A DNA stretch of 64,000 nt, taken from contig CAVSJA010000006.1 in NCBI GenBank assembly GCA_963728145.1, forward strand, positions 310,001 through 374,000, in the 5' to 3' direction. Below the pieces are notes generated by a model. The model worked only from the letters and a program-made list of their open reading frames with translations. It had not been told where the DNA came from and searched no databases. This stretch comes from CAVSJA01 sp963728145. Lineage in GTDB: Bacteria; Bacteroidota; Bacteroidia; Chitinophagales; Chitinophagaceae. Both the position numbers and the translations under genes were made by a program. Below, in pieces: positions 28,192 through 37,154 of this stretch. Numbering within the stretch: the first letter of the stretch is position 1; every line of letters begins with the position of its first letter.

Positions 28192-28662
28192 TTATTCTTT
28201 TACCCTCACATACTTTTCAATAATCACCCGATCCACACCTGCTCCCTCAGCCTTTTCTCTTCCATATTGAACCAGTGTATCATTCTTTATGGTAACCGTA
28301 AACGAAAAAATATGTCCCTCCCAATCTCTTGCACTACAATAATCCAGGTGTTCGGTATAAGTACTATCCTTAAAAGTATAGGCCCCGCCTCCAGCTACAA
28401 ATGACGCAGCGGCAGTATCTTTCCCTTTATTCAGGTCATGGTTAAAGAATGCAAAATGGGTCTCGTTAAGGATTTTGATGAAAGAAAGGCCCCTTGTGTA
28501 ATCGGTGATCGTCGTATCTCCATTTTGAATCGAGGCTCCTTCAAACATTTTCCAGCTTCCAATCATGGGATTTGAAGCTGCTTTCGATTCATTTTCGCTT
28601 TTTTCAGCATTGCATGAAAAAAGTATTACAGCAAGAACCGGGGCTAAGAGTTTGTATTTCAC
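28192..28662 (-). CDS. Small lipoprotein, unknown function (GTG start proposed)
   Basis: A 156-aa lipoprotein if the GTG at 28662 is used: VKYKLLAPVLAVILFSCN then has an immediate positive n-region, hydrophobic core and lipobox LFSC. The frame is open further upstream to an ATG at 28818, but those 52 residues (MNKWLKCG...) have no signal-peptide character and would bury the lipobox. The mature protein has PMIGSWKMFEGASI, a lipocalin-like opening, and THFAFFNHDL, GAYTFKDSTYTEHL, FSFTVTIKNDTLVQYG strands, consistent with a small lipocalin-like barrel (inference). Divergent from the serine hydrolase at 28858. Confidence 0.6.
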   Translation of the reverse strand: MKYKLLAPVLAVILFSCNAEKSENESKAASNPMIGSWKMFEGASIQNGDTTITDYTRGLSFIKILNETHFAFFNHDLNKGKDTAAASFVAGGGAYTFKDSTYTEHLDYCSARDWEGHIFSFTVTIKNDTLVQYGREKAEGAGVDRVIIEKYVRVKE

Positions 28663-28822
28663 TTGTAGTAGTTTGATGAATTCAAGATAATCAAAAGTAT
28701 ATGAATCAGTCCGTATCGTTCCAGGAAAAGATACAGGAACGGTGTCTTGAGAATTAGGATTATTTCTTAGTTTTACTTTCCACGTTTTATTAATTCCACA
28801 CTTCAGCCATTTATTCATGGAT

Positions 28823-28837
28823 TCCGCCAGAGGCGGA
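28823..28837. repeat. Short palindrome TCCGCC-AGA-GGCGGA
   Basis: A perfect 6-bp stem with a 3-base loop, 20 bases ahead of the serine hydrolase start codon in the divergent spacer. Similar short self-complementary words occur at 30671, 39260, 39424 and 61716. Confidence 0.55.
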
Positions 28838-28857
28838 TCAACTAAAACTCTATAGTC

Positions 28858-30369
28858 ATGAACAAAAAAATGGTTGTTTCATTAATCACTGCCTGCGTTC
28901 TTATCAGCTCAACCCAAGCGCAATCGCTCAATCAGCAGCAATTCATTTCTTACCTGGACAGCTTCACGAACAAGCTGCTTGAGAAAGTCCCCGTTATTCC
29001 GGCTATCAGTATCTCTATCGTAGGCGAAAATGGCCCAAAACATATCAAAGCCTATGGCTGGGCAAATAAGGCAAAGGGAGAAAAGGCGGATGTAAATACT
29101 GAGTTCTACATCGCTTCCACCACGAAATCATTCATGGGTTTGGCCGCTGCATTGCTTGACCATGAGAAAAAGATTAAACTGGATGACCCGGTTAAATCTT
29201 ATTTGACTAAGGTTCCGTTTAAAGCAGAAATAGGCAATGACGTAACGATAAGAACCCTGCTTACCCATACCAGCGGCCTGGACAATGGTCCACTTACTTT
29301 TCGTATGGCCTATACAGGTACCAGCGATAGCAAGGAAATGCTCTACGTGCTGGCAAGTGCGACAACAGTCAAAACAAAACCCGGTAAATACGAATACGAT
29401 AACCTCGGATATAATATTTATGGCCTTATTGTACAGGAAAACCTTCATGTGAAATGGCAAGATCTTTTACAAGACAAGATCTTTACTCCACTTGGTATGA
29501 AGCGGACTACCGCTTATATCTCAAAGGCCAAAGCAAGTAAATGGACTATTGCGACTCCTTATTACGCGTTCGGTCCAGATGGCCTGGAAGAAGTTTATCT
29601 TAAGAAAGAAGATAACAATATGCAATCTGCTGGTGGGTTGATCACTACTCCATCCGATGTGGCCATCTGGCTGCAGGCGCAAATCAATTCAGGAAATATA
29701 GGCAACAAGCAGATATTTCCTGCTGAAGTAATGAAAACATCACAAGCTGGTGTTGCTGCTTTCGAAAAAGGGAGTGGTATTTTTTCAGCACCTGGGGAAT
29801 ATGCTCTTGGTTGGTCAGTTAGTAAATACAAAGATCAGCGGGTTATTTATCACTTCGGCGGATATCCAGGTTATGTAGCGCATATATCCTTCATGCCTGA
29901 CAAAAAAATTGGTCTTGCGATTTTCGTGAATGAAGGAAGTATTGGCGCTTCGGCTGGAAATTTGTTGTCTGGGATAGTGTATGATTGGATCGCCGGTGAA
30001 GATGTTGTAACAAAATATAAGGATAAGATAGACGAATTGGAAAACACCTATAAAAAAGCCGATGAGGGTTCGCGCCGATCTTTTGCAGACCGGGCCAAAC
30101 GTGAATGGCAACTTTCTTTACCGTTACAGACTTATACTGGAAAATTCAGGAATCCTTTCTTTGGGGATATGGATGTGAATATTGAAAGTAATGCACTTGC
30201 TGTTAAGCTGGGTAACCTGCATGCTGTATCAACTCCATATACTCAGAAGGAATCAATCCGGGTTGTATTGATCCCTCCAACCGGGCAAGTGGTACTTTTC
30301 AAAGTTGATGAAAGCGGAAAGGTGAACAGCCTGAGCTATGACGGACAGGAATATAAACGCGTGAATTAA
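28858..30369 (+). CDS. Beta-lactamase family serine hydrolase
   Basis: A 503-aa protein with a signal peptide (to about SSTQAQ, residue 22). The class C beta-lactamase / D-alanyl esterase motifs are present: nucleophile Ser87 and Lys90 in YIASTTKSF, the Tyr motif in YEYDNLGYN, and HFGGYPGY (HxG) near residue ~340. The C-terminal ~110 residues form an additional domain (LQTYTGKFRNPFFGDMDVNIES) like DUF3471, common in exported hydrolases of this group. Likely a periplasmic esterase or peptidase; substrate unknown. A second, unrelated-length member lies downstream at 30783 across a repeat-rich gap. Confidence 0.9.
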   Translation: MNKKMVVSLITACVLISSTQAQSLNQQQFISYLDSFTNKLLEKVPVIPAISISIVGENGPKHIKAYGWANKAKGEKADVNTEFYIASTTKSFMGLAAALLDHEKKIKLDDPVKSYLTKVPFKAEIGNDVTIRTLLTHTSGLDNGPLTFRMAYTGTSDSKEMLYVLASATTVKTKPGKYEYDNLGYNIYGLIVQENLHVKWQDLLQDKIFTPLGMKRTTAYISKAKASKWTIATPYYAFGPDGLEEVYLKKEDNNMQSAGGLITTPSDVAIWLQAQINSGNIGNKQIFPAEVMKTSQAGVAAFEKGSGIFSAPGEYALGWSVSKYKDQRVIYHFGGYPGYVAHISFMPDKKIGLAIFVNEGSIGASAGNLLSGIVYDWIAGEDVVTKYKDKIDELENTYKKADEGSRRSFADRAKREWQLSLPLQTYTGKFRNPFFGDMDVNIESNALAVKLGNLHAVSTPYTQKESIRVVLIPPTGQVVLFKVDESGKVNSLSYDGQEYKRVN

Positions 30370-30426
30370 TAATCAATTCATTGGGTTATTTCAATTAGCT
30401 CGATGAGGCTCGAAGTCTCGAAAATC

Positions 30427-30581
30427 CAATTCAACAGAAGAGCAGATGAACAAGGAATTTCCAATTTCCATCGGACGTTTCTCCAATATTTTTAAAACTC
30501 GTTTCGTCTTCCGTTCATTCAGTAGACAGCCCTCCGATGGAAATTGACCATTCCTTGTTCATCTGTTCTTCTGTTGAATTG
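30427..30581. repeat. 49-base inverted repeat (long hairpin)
   Basis: The left arm (30427-30475, starting CAATTCAACAGAAGAGCAGA) and right arm (30533-30581, ending TCTGTTCTTCTGTTGAATTG) are complementary with only a few mismatches, separated by 57 bases. A further degraded copy of the right-arm edge (AGTAGACGAACCCCTCCGATG) appears at ~30617. Downstream, GGGGTCC-GATA-GGACCCC (30671-30688) is a perfect short palindrome. No gene is visible in the 413-base gap. The element could be a terminator or a non-autonomous palindromic repeat. Confidence 0.75.
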
Positions 30582-30782
30582 AAATTTCTGGACGACGAGG
30601 ACTTAGGCACTTTTTAGTAGACGAACCCCTCCGATGTAAACTGGATATTTCCCCGCGTGACCGACAGGGCGGGGTCCGATAGGACCCCATGTTGGTAGCC
30701 GTTGTAACAATTCGATTTTCGATTCGTCTATTAGAAGGGCTTTTCCTGCCATTTATATTATTAACCTTTATAAATTGACGAG

Positions 30783-32810
30783 ATGAAACTGCGCAACACG
30801 TCCTTCAGATTGGTTTCGATCCTTGCATTTCTCTTTTTCTTTTCAGAATCCATGTTAGCACACAATGGTAAAGTCGCATATGCTTACCCGCTTGGAACGA
30901 TAACGGTTGATGGTGATTTATCAGATTGGCCTCTGAATTCTCTGAAGTATCCGATCCAAACGAACCTTTCGGATACCAAGCCTCAATCGGGAACTGATTT
31001 CTCAGGTTTTTTTCAAGTAGGGTACAGGATGGAGAACCGCAGCCTTTACATTGCTTTTACGATCACAGACAACAGTTTCATTGAAGACACAAGCGAAAAT
31101 GTGCGATTCAATACCCAGGATTGCCTGGAGCTTTGCATTGACGCGAGGCATATTCTCTTTGGATCAGGTGTTGCTTCATTTATGTATAGCAAAAAGCTGC
31201 GCAATACCAATCTTGCATCCTATGATCCTTTTGCAAGTAAGGCATCCTGGGAAATGATGGAAGTGGTGATGGTGCAACGTGGCGATACGCGATACTATGA
31301 ATGGCGCATTAAACTGGATGACCAATTGGAACCAAGGAAGTCAATTGGATTAGACTTCGTGGTTTTTGACAAGGATAGTGACGGCAGCTTTTCTTTTGCA
31401 GGTTGGGGAAATGGTGGACAGAAATTCAGAAACCCAAATGGGCTTGGAGATATCATTTTTCAGTTGCCGGATCAACGATTCGCATCCGTTAAAGGAAATG
31501 TCGTCTGGGATAAACCTAAGGATTCCAGGCTTCCAGGAGAGATCTGTTTTATATCACGTGATTATCCCAAACTTTGGTTTCAAACCGAACTGGATAGTTT
31601 GGGCAATTATGCTGTAAACGTTGTCCCGGGAAGATACGAAGTCAAACTTCGCGATGCTTTTATTCAGGGAGGAAATAATGTTTATGCTACTGGTCAGAAA
31701 AAGCCGATAACAATATCAGCAAGGGCAGTTCAACCAACAACAGTGCCTACTATTACTATCTCCGGTTCTCCTGAAGCTGATCTAATTCCAGAAAAAGGAG
31801 TTTTGCTTGATTTTTCTTCAACCAGCGCACAAAAAATCGATCAATTTATAGAGACTTACCGTTCCTACTATGGTATTCCCGGTGTTTCATTAGCCCTGAT
31901 AAAGGATGGACAATTGGTTTATCACAAAACATACGGTGTGGAAAACGCGATGACGGGCGAAAAAGTTGATGAAACCAGTTTATTTGAAGCAGCATCAATT
32001 ACAAAACCGGTATTTGCATTTGCTGTTCAGCGACTAGCTGAACGAGGTGAGATTGACCTGGACAAACCGCTCTATCTCTATCTTCCTTACAAGGATATTG
32101 AAAACGATGAGCGGTATAAATTGATAACCGCAAGGCACGTGTTAACTCATCGTACAGGATTTCCGAATTGGCGATGGATGAATGAGGATGGTAAATTAAA
32201 TATCAGGTTCACGCCCGGAACGGCTTATAATTATTCCGGCGAGGGATTTGAATACCTCAAAATGGTGGTTGAAAAAATTACCGGGAAGAAAGTAGAACAG
32301 GTATTGCAGGAAGAAGTGATAGAACCGATTGGACTATATCATACTTTCTTTTCAAAGAATGATTCATTGGCACAAATGGTGGTCAATGGACATTTTGATC
32401 GTTTGCCTTCCGCAAAGGATCTGCCCGAATCACCCGGTATGGCCTGGTCAATGCATACCGAAGCGAAGATCTTTACAAGGTTCATGATCTATTTGCTGGA
32501 GCAAAAAGGATTGAATGCGCAATCGTATGAGACCATGCTTAAAAAGCATTCCGACTTTAACTATGACCCCGGCGACGAAAAGCCGACGATTCCGGCGTAT
32601 ATGGGTATGAGTCTTGAAATCCGCGAAACACCGTTTGGCAAATCGTTTGGACATGGAGGTAATAATGGGGATTTCAAATGCAAGGCAGAGGTGTACAAAG
32701 ATTCGAAAATGGGATACGTAATCTTTACAAATTCGAATACTTCGGATGCACTCCTCGATGCGATTAGAATGTTTTTGGTTGAGGGCGCCGATAAATCCAA
32801 ATCCCATTAA
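30783..32810 (+). CDS. Serine hydrolase with N-terminal CBM9-like domain
   Basis: A 675-aa protein: signal peptide (to about SMLAHNG), a ~190-residue N-terminal domain (GTITVDGDLSDWP, SGFFQVGYRMENRSLYIAFTITDNSF, DCLELCIDARH, YEWRIKL) with the features of a CBM9-like sugar-binding sandwich, a carboxypeptidase-regulatory-like segment (~230-300), then a beta-lactamase-fold hydrolase (from ~340) with SxxK in ASITKPVFAF, YSG in YNYSGEGFEYL and HGG in SFGHGGNNGDF. The combination suggests a hydrolase acting on surface-bound glycan or its acyl groups (inference). The stop codon overlaps that of the convergent lipoprotein (shared TTAA). Confidence 0.85.
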   Translation: MKLRNTSFRLVSILAFLFFFSESMLAHNGKVAYAYPLGTITVDGDLSDWPLNSLKYPIQTNLSDTKPQSGTDFSGFFQVGYRMENRSLYIAFTITDNSFIEDTSENVRFNTQDCLELCIDARHILFGSGVASFMYSKKLRNTNLASYDPFASKASWEMMEVVMVQRGDTRYYEWRIKLDDQLEPRKSIGLDFVVFDKDSDGSFSFAGWGNGGQKFRNPNGLGDIIFQLPDQRFASVKGNVVWDKPKDSRLPGEICFISRDYPKLWFQTELDSLGNYAVNVVPGRYEVKLRDAFIQGGNNVYATGQKKPITISARAVQPTTVPTITISGSPEADLIPEKGVLLDFSSTSAQKIDQFIETYRSYYGIPGVSLALIKDGQLVYHKTYGVENAMTGEKVDETSLFEAASITKPVFAFAVQRLAERGEIDLDKPLYLYLPYKDIENDERYKLITARHVLTHRTGFPNWRWMNEDGKLNIRFTPGTAYNYSGEGFEYLKMVVEKITGKKVEQVLQEEVIEPIGLYHTFFSKNDSLAQMVVNGHFDRLPSAKDLPESPGMAWSMHTEAKIFTRFMIYLLEQKGLNAQSYETMLKKHSDFNYDPGDEKPTIPAYMGMSLEIRETPFGKSFGHGGNNGDFKCKAEVYKDSKMGYVIFTNSNTSDALLDAIRMFLVEGADKSKSH

Positions 32811-33676
32811 TTAAATCTCGTGATAATAATCAATGGCGGTCTTGGATTGGCGCTGGCGCTGATGATATTGCCATTCAAAAGATTGGTAACTCTTGAAAGG
32901 AGTGTGCCGAGCAGTCCGGATCCGATCTGCGATTTGCGCGTAAAATACATGAACTGCACTTTGATATGCTGCACCGATGTATTACAACCATCGTTTAACT
33001 TATAGTAGATTGTAGTCTCCACCATATCGCCATCCAATGTAAGCAGGCCGAATGCGCCCTGGTTCAAAGATTTTTCCAAATCAATCTTACCGGTCTTTTT
33101 ATCTACTGCAATCTTTTTATTATTGGCTTCATTGGTTATATCAAAATCGCAATCACCCGTTGCGCAAGCTGAAATTATTGTTGGATCCGCATTGTAGTAA
33201 GGGTTGGCAAATTTTTCTCCGTTACTCAATACATGTATACTATCTCTATAGGATGCACCGGCAAGCACCAATTCGGTTAAACAGGTATCTTGGGTTCCAT
33301 CTTTTATAAACCCGATCATATATCGCAAACCGGATTCACTTTTTGTTACATTGATAGCTCCTGTTGCAGAATCGATCTTCATACCAATAGGCCATGACAG
33401 ATACTTACCATTACCTGGGTTATTAACCGGTGAAACAATATAATCTTGTCCATTTACAGGATTGTCACAAATCAGCGTGTCGCCGTAATCGGGAGCATAA
33501 GAACAAGTCGGAATCATTGTTTGAGGAAATGGAACCTCTGAAGAGTCTTTCGGTAATTCTACAGGAGGATCAATTTCGGTTTCCGGAGTAGTTGGGGTAG
33601 TTGACTTTTTACAGGCTATTGAAAGCAGGATAACTGCAAAAATTAGACTTAGTACAGCAACAAATCTTGTTTTCAT
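32807..33676 (-). CDS. Lipoprotein of unknown function
   Basis: A 289-aa lipoprotein (lipobox ILLSIACKKS) with a Pro/Thr-rich linker, then beta-rich segments with repeats of the form MKIDSATGAINVTKSESG and KKIAVDKKTGKIDLEKSLNQG; these resemble cadherin-like / Ig-like repeats where a sequence of type IDxxTGxIxV recurs. Four to six cysteines (TCSYAP, DTLICD, CATGDCD, DGCNT) may form disulphides outside the cytoplasm. The C-terminal ~40 residues are hydrophobic (SGLLGTLLSRV, PPLIIITRFN). Not recognised. Its stop overlaps that of the convergent serine hydrolase. Confidence 0.7.
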   Translation of the reverse strand: MKTRFVAVLSLIFAVILLSIACKKSTTPTTPETEIDPPVELPKDSSEVPFPQTMIPTCSYAPDYGDTLICDNPVNGQDYIVSPVNNPGNGKYLSWPIGMKIDSATGAINVTKSESGLRYMIGFIKDGTQDTCLTELVLAGASYRDSIHVLSNGEKFANPYYNADPTIISACATGDCDFDITNEANNKKIAVDKKTGKIDLEKSLNQGAFGLLTLDGDMVETTIYYKLNDGCNTSVQHIKVQFMYFTRKSQIGSGLLGTLLSRVTNLLNGNIISASANPRPPLIIITRFN

Positions 33677-33899
33677 CGGTATAGGGTGTAATTATGGAGT
33701 TGATAACCAGCAACAAAATAGAGTTTTTAGGCTAAATTTTCAAGTTTTCTAAGGGCTTTCTATTAGTCGCTAGTCTATTGATTACCAATAATTTATGCGG
33801 TTAATTGATCGCTATTCAATGCACAAAAGCAATATCGTGCTGGACACACTCGTTTATCAATTCGATTAATCTTAATTCCACTCCTTGTAAAAACTTTTT

Positions 33900-36677
33900 A
33901 TGCCTGGGAAAAGCTACTATATCGTTCTGGCTTTTCTCGTTATCATAAGTTCGCTATTGGCGAACACAGGATCACCCATCGACAAAGCACTTCAACGATA
34001 TCGACAGGCAGATAGTTTGCTTAATCTTCCCAACCCAACCGATGATAACAACAAAGAATCCCTCAAAGGTTTTGAAGAAGTGATTTCCATCCTGGAAAAG
34101 AACTCGCTGCCCAAAGGCGACAGTTTGTTATTCCTCTGTTACCGTAACAAAGGAATACTGATGGATATTGAAGCCAATTATCAGGCAGCACGTGATGCTT
34201 ATTGCAAAGCGTTAACCATACAAAAGCTAAACAATTCTCCATCCGATTCACTGATCATAATGACCTTTATAAATGTCGGCGGGAGTTACTACTACCTTAA
34301 CAATTTTGATTCTGCTAGTTATTTTCTGCTCAAAGCAGAATCATTGATCAATCGGTTTCCCGGACTGGAATATAAGGTAAGATTATACAATACGCTGGGT
34401 GTACTGTATCACGACAATGGTAATTATTTTCAATGTAAAAATTATTTCAGCCAGGCGTTGGAAATAATTAAAAGCAAAAAGCCATTCGACACTATTTCAG
34501 CAGTAAGTGTAGAAATCAATATCGCAACTTCTTTTTCACGTCTTGGCCAGTACGATGAAGCATTATCGATTTACAAAAAGATGCTTCGGTACAACCTATT
34601 CAATAGTTACATCTATATGAATATGGGTAGAGCCAATACGTCTTTGAGCAAGTATGACCAGGCGCTCGACTGCTTTCGTAAAGTAAATGTATCGCAGTTG
34701 CCCTGGGTGCTTAATGAGGTTGCTTATACACAATTGCAATTGAGGCAATTTGATTCCGCCGCTTACTATCTTAGGCAGGTACAACTTTCAAAAAATGCAG
34801 GAAGAATAAATGTAGCCGATCGGGGAATCAATAAACTATATTTCGCCGAATTAAAAATGGCACAGCAGGATTATCTTCCTGCTTTGGATAGTCTCCAGCG
34901 CGCCATTATTATTTTTTCGGGGAACTTTAATAACACAGATATTTATTCAAACCCTACCGGCTTTACCTCTTCATTTTCCTATTATCGTTTGTTTACTGCC
35001 TTGTCTAAAAAAGCAATGGTGTTCAATTTGCTGTACAAGCAAACACAAAAAGAAACTTATTTACTGGCTTCCTTAAATACATACAACAGTACATTGTCGC
35101 TCTTAAGTTATATCGAGAAAAGTTACGATACCGACGACGCTAAGATTCTATTAAAAAAGAAAAGCCGGCCGGTGTATCAGGAAGCATTATCTGTTTGCCT
35201 GGAACTATCCAGGTTATATCCCGAAAAAAATTACCTGGAACAGGCTTTCCAAATCAATGAAAAAAATAAGGCTTCGATAATACTGGCCACATTGAACCAA
35301 CGAAGTTTTACCAATATTGCAGGCGTAGATGAAAGGTTATTCCAAAAAGAAAGGAATATCAAATACAATATTGCCCGTCTCAATATTCAAGGCGACCAGG
35401 CAGGGGATACTAAAGAAATGGAAGCCATCGCGAGTGAAAAAGCAAACTACGAAATTGAATTAGGCCGGATACAGAAAACACTGGAACAAAATAGTCGCTT
35501 TTACAAATTAAAGTACGATGACAGATACCCAGACATAAAAGAATTGCAGAAATACGTAACGCCAAAACAAGCGCTGATCAGTTTTTATTCCACCGATTCT
35601 TCTTTGCACGCGTTTATTATTGGTCAGAATTCGTTTCAATATACCCGCATCGATTCCTTACAAAGCCTGGAGACAGATATAAAAGCATGGCTGCAACTAT
35701 TACAAAATACCGAGAGTGGAAGAAAATTTGGTGGAGAGAAAATAAGCCGGCATTTATATAGCCGGTTAATTCAACCGATTCAAAAGCTCACAACCGGAAT
35801 AGATGAATGGGTAATCATCCCCGATGGTATCCTGCACTTTCTTCCGTTCGAATCTTTGCCGGCCGATGGATCTGCTTCCTTATTAGAAACAACCACGATC
35901 AGTTACCAGTTTTCTTCCAGATTCATAACGCGAAACTATTCTTCAGGAAATAACAGTAATGGTTCTCCCTACAAAATTCTCGCCTTTGCTCCATTCAGTC
36001 GCAAGGGAACGGATTTTAATCGCAAGAGTTTTTCGGTAATGAATCAATTACCTTCTTCTGAAGAAGAGATCCTTAACCTCAATGGAAAAAAATATACCGA
36101 TAGCCAGGCCACCAAAGAAAAGTTTTTGCAGGAAATAAACAAATATCCGATTGTACACCTCGCCACTCATGCGGTGGCCAATGGAGCAAATAGCTCTAAT
36201 CCTTTTATTGCTTTTTATCCCAGGTATAATTCGTTGACGGATGATTGTTTGTTCGTGGAAGAATTGTATGGATTGAAAATGGATTCTACCAAACTGGTAA
36301 TTATCAGCGCCTGTGAAACAGGCAAGGGTGAATTGGTAAATAGTGAGGGAGTTATGAGTTTATCGAGAGCATTTATTTATGCAGGATGCGCCAGCACGAT
36401 AAACAGTTTATGGAAAGCTGATGACAAGGCAACTTCTTCAATTCTGAAACAATTTCATTATTACTTGCAGGAAGGTTACACAAAATCGAAGGCATTACAA
36501 AAAGCAAAGCTGGATTATATCAAAAGCGACGCGTTAAATAAAAGTCCTGCCTATTGGTCGCATCTCATCATTGTGGGAAATACGGAACCTCTGCTAACAA
36601 AAAAGCAACACTGGTGGGTTGCTTTTATAATTGTTGTCCTATTTGTAGGGATATCTGCTCTTCGTATTCGAAAGTAA
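33900..36677 (+). CDS. TPR-CHAT protease (caspase-like)
   Basis: A 925-aa protein: signal peptide (residues 1-22, IVLAFLVIISSLLANTG), ~450 residues of tetratricopeptide helices (for example YQAARDAYCKALTIQKL, YDQALDCFRKV), a coiled-coil linker, then a C-terminal CHAT domain with the catalytic dyad His757 (IVHLATHAVAN) and Cys805 (VIISACETGKGEL), followed by GVMSLSRAFIYAGCASTINSLW and a final membrane helix (905-921) with a basic RIRK tail. The signal peptide and outward topology place TPR and CHAT in the periplasm. CHAT proteins are clan CD cysteine proteases; TPR-CHAT is the architecture of Csx29. The gene faces an ECF sigma / anti-sigma-like pair. Confidence 0.88.
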   Translation: MPGKSYYIVLAFLVIISSLLANTGSPIDKALQRYRQADSLLNLPNPTDDNNKESLKGFEEVISILEKNSLPKGDSLLFLCYRNKGILMDIEANYQAARDAYCKALTIQKLNNSPSDSLIIMTFINVGGSYYYLNNFDSASYFLLKAESLINRFPGLEYKVRLYNTLGVLYHDNGNYFQCKNYFSQALEIIKSKKPFDTISAVSVEINIATSFSRLGQYDEALSIYKKMLRYNLFNSYIYMNMGRANTSLSKYDQALDCFRKVNVSQLPWVLNEVAYTQLQLRQFDSAAYYLRQVQLSKNAGRINVADRGINKLYFAELKMAQQDYLPALDSLQRAIIIFSGNFNNTDIYSNPTGFTSSFSYYRLFTALSKKAMVFNLLYKQTQKETYLLASLNTYNSTLSLLSYIEKSYDTDDAKILLKKKSRPVYQEALSVCLELSRLYPEKNYLEQAFQINEKNKASIILATLNQRSFTNIAGVDERLFQKERNIKYNIARLNIQGDQAGDTKEMEAIASEKANYEIELGRIQKTLEQNSRFYKLKYDDRYPDIKELQKYVTPKQALISFYSTDSSLHAFIIGQNSFQYTRIDSLQSLETDIKAWLQLLQNTESGRKFGGEKISRHLYSRLIQPIQKLTTGIDEWVIIPDGILHFLPFESLPADGSASLLETTTISYQFSSRFITRNYSSGNNSNGSPYKILAFAPFSRKGTDFNRKSFSVMNQLPSSEEEILNLNGKKYTDSQATKEKFLQEINKYPIVHLATHAVANGANSSNPFIAFYPRYNSLTDDCLFVEELYGLKMDSTKLVIISACETGKGELVNSEGVMSLSRAFIYAGCASTINSLWKADDKATSSILKQFHYYLQEGYTKSKALQKAKLDYIKSDALNKSPAYWSHLIIVGNTEPLLTKKQHWWVAFIIVVLFVGISALRIRK

Positions 36678-36682
36678 AAAAG

Positions 36683-36776
36683 AAAAAGTCGACGTTTTTC
36701 ATGAATGTTGGATGGAGTATTGGAAAAGTGTTTGTGACGGTAAAAATCCATTGTTTTCAAGGTACGTCGACTTTTT
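36683..36776 (+). terminator. Inverted repeat ending in T-tract after the CHAT gene
   Basis: AAAAAGTCGACGT (36683-36695) and ACGTCGACTTTTT (36764-36776) are perfect 13-base complements with a 68-base spacer. Because the right arm ends with a T run and it starts 5 bases after the CHAT stop codon, it may act as a long-loop terminator. The long loop makes this uncertain. Confidence 0.45.
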
Positions 36777-36784
36777 AGGGGTTC

Positions 36785-36975
36785 TGGTTTTCATCGATAC
36801 TGGATAATTGGTTTCATTGGTATTGGACGCGGTTTCATCGATATTGGATCTGGTTTCAATGATATTGGATCTGGTTTTCACGGATTGGATTGTTTTCATA
36901 AGATCTGGATAGTTCTTCAAGGACTTGGATATAGGTTTCAAAGGATTCGGATCGTTGGTTTTTCGTCGGACTCAG
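36785..36975. repeat. Degenerate 21-bp direct-repeat array
   Basis: Eight to nine copies of a word with consensus GGTTTCATCGATATTGGAT. Unit starts are near 36785, 36809, 36830, 36851, 36872, 36891, 36911, 36933 and 36955; the central four are spaced exactly 21 bp, two helical turns. The copies lie in the convergent spacer between the CHAT gene and the anti-sigma-like gene. A minus-strand reading frame across it (36699-36941) shows 7-residue periodicity, but the later spacings of 19, 20 and 22 bp break the frame. The rest of this 477-base gap (36976-37154) shows no gene. Confidence 0.7.
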
Positions 36976-37154
36976 TTAAGGTATGATCATCAATTATAAT
37001 CGGTTTTCATAGCTATTTTCGGTTTGTAATTTTCTACATTTTGTATTCCCGTATTTTCAAAGAACCGCTCTATAATAATTAGTACCAGCTAAAGGAAAGG
37101 ATGTAACCGGAAATCTGAACTTTTTTTAAAAAACTTTTTCCATTTGAGAATCAT

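Noticed and set aside
36699..36941. 80-codon minus-strand frame across the 21-bp repeats
   Set aside because: The 7-residue periodicity comes from the DNA repeat, and later spacings of 19, 20 and 22 bp break the frame.
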